A stretch of DNA of 40,270 bases, from positions 1 to 40,270 of the forward strand of contig CALHOI010000001.1 of the NCBI GenBank assembly GCA_938035525.1. The letters run 5' to 3'. This stretch comes from an uncultured Granulosicoccaceae bacterium. Lineage in GTDB: Bacteria; Pseudomonadota; Gammaproteobacteria; Granulosicoccales; Granulosicoccaceae. Each line of letters opens with the position of its first letter. The first letter of the stretch is position 1. Positions 16,258 through 24,908 of this stretch are shown here, piece after piece. Under the pieces are notes generated by a model. The model worked only from the letters and a program-made list of their open reading frames with translations. It made no database searches and had not been told where the DNA came from. The position numbers and the translations under genes were made by a program.

Positions 16258-18222
16258 TTATAGCCGGTAGTTAATAGAAACAAAGTAGGCTCGCCCGGGA
16301 CGAGGAAAGCCATTAAAATCTTCAATGTTGTCATTGCCGATGTTGTTTATGGTCAGGCCTAGTTGCAGCTTGTTCCATTGGTACTCAATACCGGCATTGT
16401 GTAACCAGTATCCAGATGCGGGCAGTAAATTTGCCGGGTCGTAGTAGTAGTCGCTTTTGTAGTTGGTTTCAAACCACGTTTTTATATCGTGCTTAACGTG
16501 CTGCAGTTTTGCATGAGCGCTCAAGCGAGCCTCGCCGGGCAGTTCTTTTTTGTTTAATGCCGGGTTAGCGGAAAAGTTGCGGGTTTGCTGATACGTTGTG
16601 TTCAGCCGAAAAGAAAGCTGCTTGTTAACGCGCCAGTCATTGCCTAGTTCCACACCAAACACGTTAGCCTTGCCTGTGTTCACGCTTCGACCTATGCCTT
16701 GTGAATCAAACGCCAACAGGACCAATTCGTCTTTCCAGCCACCAAAAATCGACGCGGTAAAAGTGTATTTATCTGATTGCTGATAGCTGACGCCAAGATC
16801 GGCATTGATACCTTCTTCAGGTAACAAATTTCGGTTGCCGATAATAAGCCCGGTGCTGCCAAAGAGCTCGGAGAAACTGGGTTCTCTGACGTACTTGCCC
16901 ACATTGGATTGCACGTTAAGCTTGTCATTAACGGTGTAGCGTGCACCAATTTGCGGGCTGAATTTGCGTGCATTTCGACTGGCGTTATTGTTGGCGTTCG
17001 CTGCAAAATTGTCGTTGATAATTTGCATGCGCAGTGACGGTGTTATCAGCAGCTTGTCGTTGGCAGTAAACAGTGCGTATTGCACATTTGATTGAATGGA
17101 GCGCCTTTTGACATCGTAGTTTTGATTGACGCTGAGCTCGTCTCGCGATTCAAAGGTCTCATTGCGCACAGACGCTGAAAATGACAAGGTGCCCCGATCA
17201 CCAATGCGTTCCCAGTAGGTCTTTAAACCGGTTGTGTCACCTGTGCTTTGGATATCCTGCGCACCGAGCCCAATTTGACTTCTCGCATCGAGATAGTGAT
17301 TACGGTGAAAGTGTTGAAACAATGACAAAGACGTATTCCAGTCACCAATACCATCAATGCGATTAGTTAAATGAAACTCAAACTTATCGGTATCAAAGCT
17401 CGCTTCATTGTTTGCGCTGTTACGCCATTCAGGCACACCTAAATCACGTGAAGAAACTTGTATTAGCATGTCGGTTCTTGCATCTGCGTTCCATTGCAGG
17501 CCAACACGGCTTAATGCACTCAGTCGGGACACCGGAGCGTTGTTGCGTTTTTCTTGCCGGTCGTCGTTCGGGTTAAGTGGTGTGGTGTTATCGTTAGTGA
17601 AAGAAAAACGGTTGCTGCTGACTTCGTGACTTGCTGCTGCAACAACGTCCCATTGTCGATAGCTTGAACGATGTGCAAACTGTGCTCGATGCGTATCAAA
17701 GCTACCACTGGTTAGCGCACCACTGGTGGCGGGACCCTCGTCTCTGGCGCTGATTGTTCGCAAGTTGACCGCACCGCCAATATTACTGCCTGACAGCTGG
17801 GCAGGCGTTGACCCGCGATAAACATCAACAGAGGAAAGATTCAATAGGTCGAGCAGCGAGAGATCAACAATAGAATTACTGGCGCTGTTTAGCAGTATGC
17901 CGTCGAGATACACGCCTGTTTGCTGGGAACTGGCACCGCGTAAGGTCACCGTACTTAGCGCACCAAGGCCACCCACTTGGCGAAATTGCACGCCAGTTTC
18001 GTTGGCCAGAATATCACCCAGATTGACGTCTTGTCGTTGTAGCTCGGTTTTAGGAATGCGTCGGTGGCTGCCGGTATGTTCTTCGTGCTGGACATCGCCT
18101 GTTTCACTTTCAGGTGTGGAGACGACAGTGATGGTTTCCAGCTCATCGCTTTGCCCATACGCTATAGGCGTACAACATAAGCTCAGGCACAACCCAAAAT
18201 ACATTCGGACTGCGCACTGCAT
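16258..18222 (-). CDS. btuB: TonB-dependent outer-membrane vitamin B12 receptor
   Basis: This is a TonB-dependent receptor of about 654 residues. After a signal peptide ending near PIAYGQ comes a probable TonB box (ETITVVST). The plug domain contains the typical LRGASSQQTGVYLDGILLN and VDVYRGSTPAQLSGSNIGGA segments. A long beta-barrel follows and ends in a terminal aromatic strand (AYFVSINYRL). The length is close to E. coli BtuB (about 614). It is the first gene downstream of a cobalamin riboswitch, which makes the substrate call strong. The start is uncertain: an upstream in-frame TTG at 18294 would precede the signal peptide by 24 residues, so the ATG at 18222 (or 18204) is preferred. No strong ribosome site is seen at either. 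Confidence 0.9.
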   Translation of the reverse strand: MQCAVRMYFGLCLSLCCTPIAYGQSDELETITVVSTPESETGDVQHEEHTGSHRRIPKTELQRQDVNLGDILANETGVQFRQVGGLGALSTVTLRGASSQQTGVYLDGILLNSASNSIVDLSLLDLLNLSSVDVYRGSTPAQLSGSNIGGAVNLRTISARDEGPATSGALTSGSFDTHRAQFAHRSSYRQWDVVAAASHEVSSNRFSFTNDNTTPLNPNDDRQEKRNNAPVSRLSALSRVGLQWNADARTDMLIQVSSRDLGVPEWRNSANNEASFDTDKFEFHLTNRIDGIGDWNTSLSLFQHFHRNHYLDARSQIGLGAQDIQSTGDTTGLKTYWERIGDRGTLSFSASVRNETFESRDELSVNQNYDVKRRSIQSNVQYALFTANDKLLITPSLRMQIINDNFAANANNNASRNARKFSPQIGARYTVNDKLNVQSNVGKYVREPSFSELFGSTGLIIGNRNLLPEEGINADLGVSYQQSDKYTFTASIFGGWKDELVLLAFDSQGIGRSVNTGKANVFGVELGNDWRVNKQLSFRLNTTYQQTRNFSANPALNKKELPGEARLSAHAKLQHVKHDIKTWFETNYKSDYYYDPANLLPASGYWLHNAGIEYQWNKLQLGLTINNIGNDNIEDFNGFPRPGRAYFVSINYRL

Positions 18223-18394
18223 GGCTGAATTGCGGCTGCCCAAACGAGGCGAGTTAGAACGGTATGTTAGATAAAGAAGGCGCAACCCGCACAATCCTTA
18301 AAGGGCCAGTGAGGGTTATGGGACACGATGAAACGCAATAGCGTTACAGGACATGCCTACCAAACAACCCCGTTTGGCGGTTAAAAACTCAACA

Positions 18395-18606
18395 CGGTAG
18401 GTCTCCTGGCTGGCAATGTTCCTAGCGAGCAGTTTTCCTGGTGTTGTTGCCAGGTTGACTGCGTCTAAGACTGTGACTCTACCTTCCCAAATTGAATCCG
18501 GCGTATGCGGACGTGTTCAGTGGTATTTTGAGCCACTCATTACATACAGTTGCGGGGGCAGCCGAAGCGTCTCACTTCGTTCCCTTTTAATCCTGATGGA
18601 ACCGAG
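18395..18606 (-). promoter_or_regulatory. Cobalamin (AdoCbl/B12) riboswitch upstream of btuB
   Basis: Read on the minus strand, the segment holds the conserved blocks of the cobalamin riboswitch in the right order. There is a CGGTTCC start, AGGGAA, then GCTGCCCCCGCAACTGTA, a CCACTG element, and the closing block GCCAGGAGACCTACCG. The layout lines up well with the E. coli btuB leader. This family represses the downstream gene when adenosylcobalamin is bound. The 3' end is about 170 bases before the preferred btuB start. Confidence 0.93.
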
Positions 18607-18666
18607 TTGTTCAGATCGCATGGTACCGCAGATGGACGAGCACAGTTAGCTATCTGCTGGAATAGT

Positions 18667-19164
18667 TCATATTTTGGTCAGTTTTACTGGTCTGAGCGTC
18701 GCTGGCAGGTAAAGCGGGTGGGTGGGTTCGCCTGATGCATTGGTTTTAAGACAGTAAAGTCGCCGAGCGTACTGTTGTCTGAATTCTGCTGATCGGTTCA
18801 GCAAAGTCCCGTGCTCACCCCAACACGCCAGTACCAAAGCACTTTGCGCAATGGCTTCATCCAAGTGGCGGTTGTTCAATTTTCCAATGGGCTCATCGGC
18901 CGCCAGTAAATCAATAGGATCAGTCGCTCGCCACGCAAAGAGGTTAACCATAATGAGTTTTTTGTATTGCCAGCGCTGCGCGTATGCAGTGCATTTTCGA
19001 ATAGTAGGATCATCCTTGTTTGCGTCTGCCGTGGATGGATTTAAGCCCACGAATGCTACTGTGGATTGACGCGATATCCGTTTATCCCATGCACGTTCCA
19101 GACGGTATCGATAACGATTGCAGCGCGAAAAGGCAGCCGTTTTTTTTGTGTCTTTGATTTTCAA
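18667..19164 (-). CDS. DUF1643 family protein
   Basis: The 165-residue protein carries the hallmark of the DUF1643 family: FVGLNPSTAD followed by DDPTIRKC, and later MVNLFAWRATDP. Family members are small soluble proteins of unknown biochemical function. The C-terminal half contains LVLACWGEHG, also typical of the family. It lies upstream of the B12 riboswitch on the same strand, with only 60 bases between, but the riboswitch makes a separate transcript likely. Its function is not known. Confidence 0.85.
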   Translation of the reverse strand: MKIKDTKKTAAFSRCNRYRYRLERAWDKRISRQSTVAFVGLNPSTADANKDDPTIRKCTAYAQRWQYKKLIMVNLFAWRATDPIDLLAADEPIGKLNNRHLDEAIAQSALVLACWGEHGTLLNRSAEFRQQYARRLYCLKTNASGEPTHPLYLPATLRPVKLTKI

Positions 19165-19723
19165 CTTTGTTGTTTTGTTTTTGTTTGTTTGACTGAGTCA
19201 ATAGCGTTTCGTTTTTAATCAACTAGACTAGAGTGGATTAAGGCAAGCGTAAAGAGCCGTGGTTGTGGCGCGAAGTGACTAAAAAAGATAAATGAGCCCA
19301 ACAATTGGCAGTCATTCTCAGTCTGATTTACATAGTTTCTCAATTCAAGGCCAATTTCACAAAAGGATACACATAGATATTGGGCTAGCTGTAATAATTC
19401 GGGCGTATGACAAACGGGTCAGGTTGTTCGGATGCTGTTGCAATATATGACAGTTTTTTGACTGAGTCTGATTTGTTTCGTCGAGATTTTTTGATCTTTT
19501 TCTATTGATTAAGTGTTTATCGATTCGACTGTTGTTTCGATACTGTTTTTCAATTGGATAGTTGTACAACCAAGGTAGGTTTAATCGGTTGATTCGTGTA
19601 GCCACGTGATACTCATCATTGCTTAATACTAAATGTTTTGTGAAGGTACTGTGTTCTGTTGGCTAAAATTAGGTAAGACATTTTCTCCATTCGTAGTTAA
19701 CTAAAAAAAGGTAGGAGCTAGTT
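19165..19723 (+). other. Intergenic region, about 560 bases, no gene supported
   Basis: This is AT-rich DNA between the divergent DUF1643 and aqpZ genes. The only open frame (82 codons, minus strand, 19357-19605) has low-complexity basic content and no ribosome site, so I do not call it. The aqpZ promoter should lie in the last 100 bases; a TAAAAT at about 19663 is a possible -10 box without a well-spaced -35. Confidence 0.5.
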
Positions 19724-20485
19724 ATGATGGCAAGGGCACTATTTGCTGAAATTTTTGGGACGTTCTGGTTAGTATTGGGAGGCTGTGGCGCTGCTGTATT
19801 AGCGGCTGACTTCGGCACTGGCGGCAATGGCACTAGCCTCGGTCTTGGCTTCGTCGGTGTTAGTCTCGCGTTCGGTTTAACCGTTGTGACCGGTGCATAC
19901 GCAGTTGGCCATGTGTCTGGTGGTCACTTTAATCCTGCAGTAACACTTGGTCTGACGTTTGGCGGACGTTTCTCCGCGGCACACGCTCCGGGTTACATCA
20001 TCGCTCAGGTTATTGGTGGTGTGTTGGGTGCGTACACTATTTATATGATTGCTTCCGGTGCAGACGGTTTCGCCATTGCAGACGGAGCGGGAACATTCGC
20101 GACGAACGGTTATGGTGAGTACTCACCAGGCGGCTACACCATGTTGGCTGCGATCATTGCTGAGGTTGTTTTAACAGCCGTATTCCTTATCATCATCATG
20201 GGTGCGACTGCGCGTAAAGCGGCTCCTGCAATGGGTGGTTTGGCTATCGGTCTTGGTTTAACGCTGATTCACTTAATCAGTATTCCTGTCACTAACACCA
20301 GTGTTAATCCTGCTCGATCTACTGCTAATGCGGTTATCGCGTATGTGTTCGGTGATGGTGGTGTCGGTTCAGTCAGTGCCCCGGTTGAGCAACTGTGGTT
20401 ATTCTGGGCTGCGCCAATTGCCGGTGCCATTATTGGTGCTTTGATTTATCGTGGCCTTATCAGCAACGATCACCTGCCTGACTAA
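19724..20485 (+). CDS. aqpZ: Aquaporin Z water channel
   Basis: The 253-residue protein has six membrane helices and both aquaporin NPA boxes: [10 protein letters not shown] in the first half and [10 protein letters not shown] in the second. The stretch [21 protein letters not shown] is nearly the same as in E. coli AqpZ and carries the His and Arg of the selectivity filter, pointing to water rather than glycerol. A strong ribosome site (GGTAGGAG) precedes the ATG pair at 19724. It is slightly longer than E. coli AqpZ (231) because of a longer loop around residues 110-145. It is a single-gene unit ending in a clear terminator. Confidence 0.95.
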   Translation: MMARALFAEIFGTFWLVLGGCGAAVLAADFGTGGNGTSLGLGFVGVSLAFGLTVVTGAYAVGHVSGGHFNPAVTLGLTFGGRFSAAHAPGYIIAQVIGGVLGAYTIYMIASGADGFAIADGAGTFATNGYGEYSPGGYTMLAAIIAEVVLTAVFLIIIMGATARKAAPAMGGLAIGLGLTLIHLISIPVTNTSVNPARSTANAVIAYVFGDGGVGSVSAPVEQLWLFWAAPIAGAIIGALIYRGLISNDHLPD

Positions 20486-20529
20486 GGGTATGTGGATAAG
20501 CCTTAGTTAATTAAGGCTAGTGTGTTATG

Positions 20530-20556
20530 AAAAGCCGCCTTCGGGCGGCTTTTTTG
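20530..20556 (+). terminator. Rho-independent terminator of aqpZ
   Basis: A perfect nine-pair stem, AAAGCCGCC/GGCGGCTTT, with a TTCG tetraloop is followed by a T run. It lies about 45 bases after the aqpZ stop. The A run on the other side would let it also serve the minus-strand gene arriving from the right only weakly, since that gene ends at 20593. Confidence 0.9.
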
Positions 20557-20592
20557 TGCTTTTTTTTATGGAACTAGCTTGAGCGGTGCTAG

Positions 20593-21879
20593 TTAGTGCT
20601 CGGCGCGGACTTTACTGGTCGTGGTCCATTCATCCATGGTGGCATCATAGCTGCGCGTCGTCATGCCTTCTTTATCTCGTGCTATAAGAAACAACTTGCC
20701 GTTGAAAACCACAGTCTGGATAGTTGAGTATTTGGAAAATTCATTCCAGCCTGCATAGTCTGACCACCTGGGATCATTGGCTGCTATGTTTTCCCAGCGA
20801 TCTGAGTCGCTGTTATAACGCAGTGTCGTGATACCGTAATTTGATCTTGCCAAAAGATATAATTCGTTGCCCGTAGTTACTGCTTGTATCGTTGAGTAGT
20901 TGGTATAGTCACTCCAGCCTGTTTTATCTGACCAACCAGGATAGTCGGGTGAGAGCGTGTCCCAAGAACCCGAATCAGAAGAATACTTAAGTGTGATCAT
21001 GCCGGAGTTGGAACGAGCAAGCATGTATAAGTTGCCATCGGCGGCTACCGCTTGGATCGTGGAATAGTTGGCCAAGTCTGCCCACCCGTTTTTATCCGAC
21101 CATGACGGGTTATTTGACGCAATTAGCACCCAACGATCGGTATCGCGGTCAAAGCGAAGTGAAATCATTCCTGAGTTTGCGCGAGCAAACAGATACAAGT
21201 CTTGTCCAGTGCTAACCGCCTGGATAGTATCGCTATTGGATAAATCATCCCAGCCGTTGTCATCAGACCACATTGGATCGTTGGATGCGACTTCATCCCA
21301 TTGATCAGATTTTGGGTTGTAACGAAGCGTGTTCATGCCCGACTTGGAGCGTCCAAGCATGTACAAATCTTCGCCGACGCCAATGGCTTGTATGGTTGAG
21401 TAGTTAGACTGGTTTTTCCACTGCGTTGAATCAGAAAATGGTAAGTCGTCTACGGCCAGATTTTTCCAGCGATCAACAGTAGCATCGTATCGACGGGTAA
21501 TCATGCCGAAATTAGAGCGGGCTATAAGATAGAGCTCGTTGCCTGCACCAACTGCCTGAATAGTCGAATAGTTAGACAAGTCGTCCCAGCCATTTTCATC
21601 TGACCAGAGTGGATCGTTGCTGGCTACTGGAAGCCATTTATTTGATTTGGCTTTGTAGCGCAGGGTTGTCATGCCCGAATTGCTTCTGGCTAACAAGTAC
21701 AGATCGTCGCCAGCGCTCACCGCTTGTATAGTTGAGAAGTTGGTCAGGTCGTCCCAACCGCCAGCATCAGACCAATTTGGCCCTTGCTTTGCGGACGCAA
21801 TAGGCACGAGTAAAGGCGGCCCCAGGAGCAGCCCCAGGAACAGGATTTTGCGCGGGTTTGCCAAAGTACAACGTTTCAC
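20593..21879 (-). CDS. Secreted protein of seven 56-residue repeats, probable seven-bladed beta-propeller
   Basis: The 428-residue protein begins with a signal peptide (about residues 1-30, ending near IASAKQ). The rest is seven tandem repeats of about 56 residues. Each starts with WSD..GW, continues with YSTIQAV, then LYLLARSNSGM.TLRY, and ends in W...ASNDP. The seven copies fill the mature protein completely. Seven short beta-rich repeats with conserved Trp suggest a closed seven-bladed propeller of the tectonin or PLL-lectin kind. That would make it a carbohydrate-binding protein in the periplasm or outside the cell; fold and ligand are inference. Repeat 3 is the most diverged (FSDSTQW). 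It is a single gene with no functional neighbour. Confidence 0.8.
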   Translation of the reverse strand: MKRCTLANPRKILFLGLLLGPPLLVPIASAKQGPNWSDAGGWDDLTNFSTIQAVSAGDDLYLLARSNSGMTTLRYKAKSNKWLPVASNDPLWSDENGWDDLSNYSTIQAVGAGNELYLIARSNFGMITRRYDATVDRWKNLAVDDLPFSDSTQWKNQSNYSTIQAIGVGEDLYMLGRSKSGMNTLRYNPKSDQWDEVASNDPMWSDDNGWDDLSNSDTIQAVSTGQDLYLFARANSGMISLRFDRDTDRWVLIASNNPSWSDKNGWADLANYSTIQAVAADGNLYMLARSNSGMITLKYSSDSGSWDTLSPDYPGWSDKTGWSDYTNYSTIQAVTTGNELYLLARSNYGITTLRYNSDSDRWENIAANDPRWSDYAGWNEFSKYSTIQTVVFNGKLFLIARDKEGMTTRSYDATMDEWTTTSKVRAEH

Positions 21880-22242
21880 AGTCTGTCCATTAGATCTTTG
21901 GTGCCGGTACTTTAAAACAAATACGTGATAGCGTTGGGTAATTACGTCTCATATTACAACAGAATTTACCAGTGATTGCGTGGCCAATCTCGTTTCATTT
22001 CTGTGACGAACAACGCTCGTAGCGTCTCGTGTCCTCCAGTTTGCCTCTACACAAGTGTGATGTAGTGCTGTTTTTTTGGCAATCCCTACAAGGTTGTTAG
22101 CTTTGGCAATACGCCAGAGTGATTGGCGTTTGCCCGGATATTGTTTCAAGTGGCCCGCGTTTGCGTGGATGTGGAATGTGACATACTCGACGCACATAAG
22201 AAAAACCGAAAAGTCCACAGACACTCTGGAGGAGAAATAATC
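21880..22242 (+). other. Intergenic region of about 360 bases with a strong hairpin
   Basis: This lies between the divergent propeller and importer genes. The one clear structure is the hairpin at 22105-22134, described separately. No TPP or other riboswitch that I know could be recognised. An in-frame ATG at 22123 for the importer gene is inside the hairpin and is not the likely start. Confidence 0.5.
22105..22134 (+). repeat. Near-perfect inverted repeat in the importer leader
   Basis: GGCAA-T-ACGCCA, a seven-base loop, then TGGCGT-TTGCC: eleven pairs with one bulged T. It lies 109 bases before the start of the substrate-binding protein gene. It is not followed by a T run, so it is not a standard terminator. 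It may be an operator for a dimeric regulator or an RNA hairpin. Confidence 0.7.
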
Positions 22243-23247
22243 ATGATGAGATTAAACAGGCTAAAAGTGATTGGCTCGCTAACGATGTCGGTCATACTGG
22301 CAAATCCTGTATGGGCCGCGGACACGGCAATAGATGTTGGTGCGCTGCGTTTTACCAGTCATGCTGCCAGCTTTGTTGCCTTTGAGCGAGGGTATTTCAA
22401 AGAAGAAGGGCTTGATGTTACGTTTAAGTTTTTTCAGGCAGCGCAACCGATGGCAGTGGCTGTTGCCTCAAAAGATGTGGACTATGCTGTTACGGCTATT
22501 TCGGGTGGTCTAATCTCGTTAGCCGAAAAAGGCGCTGCTAAAGTCATTGGCGGTGCTTTGATGGAAGAGCAAGGCATTGACGGTCAGAAAATCCTGGTGT
22601 CAGATGCGGCATTTCAGGCTGGAGTAACCTCCGCCTCCGAGTTGGATGGGAAATCATGGGGAATCACACAATCAGGTTCGTCCTTTCATTATATGGGGGC
22701 AAAGATTGCAGCCAAAGAAGGTATCTCCCTAAAATATAAACCGCTGCAAAAAACCGGCGCGGTAATTGGTGCAATAAAATCTGGACAGATTGACTCCTGG
22801 AGTATCGTGCCGCATATAGCTAAGCCGCTTAGTGGTTCTGGTGCTGTGCATATTGTTGGCGACGTTGCCGACTATATTCCTGATTATCAAGTTACGGTTG
22901 TGTTCACATCGGCAGACAATGCCGCTAACGAGCGTGAAAAGTCGGAAGCTTTCCTGCGGGCGTTTTCTAAAGGAGCGGCAGATTTTAATGCTGCATTGGT
23001 TGATAAAACCGCTGGTGATGAAGCTGCTGAAGACATGGTGAAACTGGTGCATAAGTATGTATACACCGATAGACCTTACGAAAAAGCAGCGCCAAGCATT
23101 CGCAATGGCGCGATGCGTATCAGCCCCAATGCGGCATTAAATCTTGAATCTGTTCAAGATCAGTTAGATTGGTTTATTGCTGAAGATCTGGTGAAAGACA
23201 CCATAACCTTGGATACACTTGTTGATGGATCCTACGCTAGCAACTGA
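22243..23247 (+). CDS. ABC importer substrate-binding protein, SsuA/TauA/NMT1 type
   Basis: The protein is 334 residues from the ATG at 22243, which follows a strong GGAGGAG ribosome site. An upstream in-frame ATG at 22123 would put 40 hydrophilic residues before the signal peptide and is rejected. The signal peptide ends at NPVWA. The mature protein starts with the typical DVGALRFTSHAASFVAFERGYFKEEGLDV of NMT1/SsuA-like proteins. Such proteins bring sulfonates, nitrate/cyanate, pyrimidine thiamin precursors or aromatics to an inner-membrane importer. Nothing in the neighbourhood (no monooxygenase, no thi genes) narrows the substrate. It is the first gene of a three-gene operon. Confidence 0.88.
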   Translation: MMRLNRLKVIGSLTMSVILANPVWAADTAIDVGALRFTSHAASFVAFERGYFKEEGLDVTFKFFQAAQPMAVAVASKDVDYAVTAISGGLISLAEKGAAKVIGGALMEEQGIDGQKILVSDAAFQAGVTSASELDGKSWGITQSGSSFHYMGAKIAAKEGISLKYKPLQKTGAVIGAIKSGQIDSWSIVPHIAKPLSGSGAVHIVGDVADYIPDYQVTVVFTSADNAANEREKSEAFLRAFSKGAADFNAALVDKTAGDEAAEDMVKLVHKYVYTDRPYEKAAPSIRNGAMRISPNAALNLESVQDQLDWFIAEDLVKDTITLDTLVDGSYASN

Positions 23248-23258
23248 CGCAACCCGGT

Positions 23259-24026
23259 ATGGATTTGCAGCTCGACAATGTCAGTCATCGTTACGATGAT
23301 GTCGAGGTTTTGCGCAGCATCAACCTAGTCATACCGGCGGGTAAGATTGTTTGTATTATTGGGCCATCTGGCTGCGGCAAATCTACATTATTGCGACTAA
23401 TAGGTGGGCTTGAACTTCCAACAGAGGGACGTATTTTACAAATTGGCGAGCCGCCGGCAGAGAGCTTAAACCCCTTGACGTATGTGTTTCAGGATTTTGC
23501 GTTGCTTCCTTGGCGCTCAGTTGAAGGAAACATCAGTCTGGTGTTGGAAGATCATGGCATCCGAGGTAGTCATGTTGAAACGATTATCTCGGATGTGCTG
23601 GCCCGTACCAATCTCACCGATTTCCGTAAGGCGCTGCCCAAACAACTCTCCGGTGGTATGAAACAGCGTGTCGCCATCTCCAGAGCGCTTGCCGTTAAAC
23701 CAGCCGTGATGCTTATGGATGAGCCGCTATCAGCGCTTGATAGTCAAACCCGCGAGCTACTAATGGATGACTTAATCGATCTTTGGACACGTGAGCCTTT
23801 CACTTCGGTTTATGTGACTCATAATCTAAGTGAAGCAGTACGACTTGGTCATTCCATTGTTGTGCTCTCGCGAAGGCCGGGTTGCATACGCGAGATTGTT
23901 GATATTCCTGTTCCTCTTGCCGAGCGCAAGATCGGTGACATTGAACTTGAGCAAAAGCAAAAGTACCTTTGGGAGTTGATGCGAGATGAAGCCGCAGCGG
24001 CTGATCAGGAGTTGCTTGATGCCTGA
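23259..24026 (+). CDS. ABC importer ATPase, SsuB/TauB type
   Basis: This 255-residue ABC ATPase has Walker A (GPSGCGKSTLLRLIGG), Q-loop (YVFQDFALLPWRSV), signature (LSGGMKQRVAISRAL), Walker B (VMLMDEPLSALDSQT) and switch His (YVTHNLSEAV). The FQDFALLPW stretch is characteristic of the nitrate/sulfonate/taurine family. It begins 11 bases after the binding-protein gene and overlaps the permease start by 8 bases. Confidence 0.92.
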   Translation: MDLQLDNVSHRYDDVEVLRSINLVIPAGKIVCIIGPSGCGKSTLLRLIGGLELPTEGRILQIGEPPAESLNPLTYVFQDFALLPWRSVEGNISLVLEDHGIRGSHVETIISDVLARTNLTDFRKALPKQLSGGMKQRVAISRALAVKPAVMLMDEPLSALDSQTRELLMDDLIDLWTREPFTSVYVTHNLSEAVRLGHSIVVLSRRPGCIREIVDIPVPLAERKIGDIELEQKQKYLWELMRDEAAAADQELLDA

Positions 24027-24828
24027 CTCAGAAAAGCCTGACCTGCAAATGCAGGTCGCGTTTCGTGGTGGCGGTTTTGCCCCTCAGTCTAAGCGTTGGA
24101 TTGGCTTGATCGTGTTTGTCGTTTTGATTGCCTTAATAGAAATCGGCGCACGGTTGGGGTTTATCAGTAACCTCACATTGCCGCGTCCAAGTGATGTGTT
24201 TTATACGTTTGTTGAACTATGGAACACTGGCTTGTTGTGGAAGCATTTACTGCCATCGTTAAGTCGATTGGCAGTCGGTGCAACCATTGGCGCATCTCTT
24301 GGTATCGCAGTGGGTGTCATGATTGGTTTGTTCTCTTATGTGCGCGCCGGACTGGTACCCATTGTGGCCGCCATTTTTCCGATTCCCAAAATCGCTCTAT
24401 TACCACTGTTTGTTATTTGGTTTGGTATTGAGGAGCAATCAAAATACGCGCTTATTGCTTTTGGCACGTTTACACCAACAGTGGTTGCAACCTATGGCGC
24501 AGTGGATAACGTTGATCGATCGCTTATAAGAATGGGCCAGAGCTTCTCGCTTTCCTGGTTTTCGATAGTGACAAAAATTGTGTTACCGGGTTCGATGCCA
24601 GGAATACTATCGGGATTAAGAGTCAGTCTGGCGATAGCTATCATTTTATTGGTTGCCGCTGAAATGCTGGGCGCTGAGTACGGCGTTGGTGCGTATATTT
24701 TGGAGGCCGGTTCGTTGTACGACCTTGAACGATTGTTTGTGGGTGTGGCTATATTATCTATCTTGGGTGTTATCTTAAGTTCAGTTATTACATTCTTTGA
24801 GACGCGCGTGCTGGATTGGCGGGTGTAG
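24019..24828 (+). CDS. ABC importer permease, SsuC/TauC type
   Basis: The 269-residue inner-membrane permease has about six helices. The EAA-like loop that docks to the ATPase is around residues 155-190 (GATVDNV-like region then GQSFSLSWF and KIVLPGSMPGILSGLR). The ATG at 24019 is preferred because an AGGAG lies eight bases upstream and the overlap with the ATPase gene is then only 8 bases. A longer form from 23986 is possible. It completes the importer operon. No terminator is obvious after it. Confidence 0.9.
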   Translation: MPDSEKPDLQMQVAFRGGGFAPQSKRWIGLIVFVVLIALIEIGARLGFISNLTLPRPSDVFYTFVELWNTGLLWKHLLPSLSRLAVGATIGASLGIAVGVMIGLFSYVRAGLVPIVAAIFPIPKIALLPLFVIWFGIEEQSKYALIAFGTFTPTVVATYGAVDNVDRSLIRMGQSFSLSWFSIVTKIVLPGSMPGILSGLRVSLAIAIILLVAAEMLGAEYGVGAYILEAGSLYDLERLFVGVAILSILGVILSSVITFFETRVLDWRV

Positions 24829-24848
24829 TTATTGAGTATGAATGCGAG

Positions 24849-24877
24849 TTGTTGATATTGTGATATGCTGTTAAAAT
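24849..24877 (+). promoter_or_regulatory. Candidate sigma-70 promoter for the HNH gene
   Basis: TTGTTG and TAAAAT are separated by 17 bases, with a TGT just before the -10 box (extended -10). The -10 ends 31 bases before the ATG of the DUF222-HNH gene. This is sequence reading only. Confidence 0.5.
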
Positions 24878-24908
24878 TTACAGTAATAGTTATTCAGGAG
24901 GAAAAACT

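Noticed and set aside
19357-19605. 82-codon minus-strand frame in the intergenic region before aqpZ
   Set aside because: Basic, low-information composition, no ribosome site, no recognisable family.
22123-22242. Upstream ATG adding 40 residues to the substrate-binding protein
   Set aside because: The added residues precede the signal peptide, and the ATG sits in a hairpin loop; the ATG at 22243 has a strong ribosome site.
21880-22242. TPP riboswitch before the NMT1/SsuA-like importer
   Set aside because: Looked for because such importers can carry thiamin precursors, but the conserved CTGAGA and ACCTGA-type blocks are not present.
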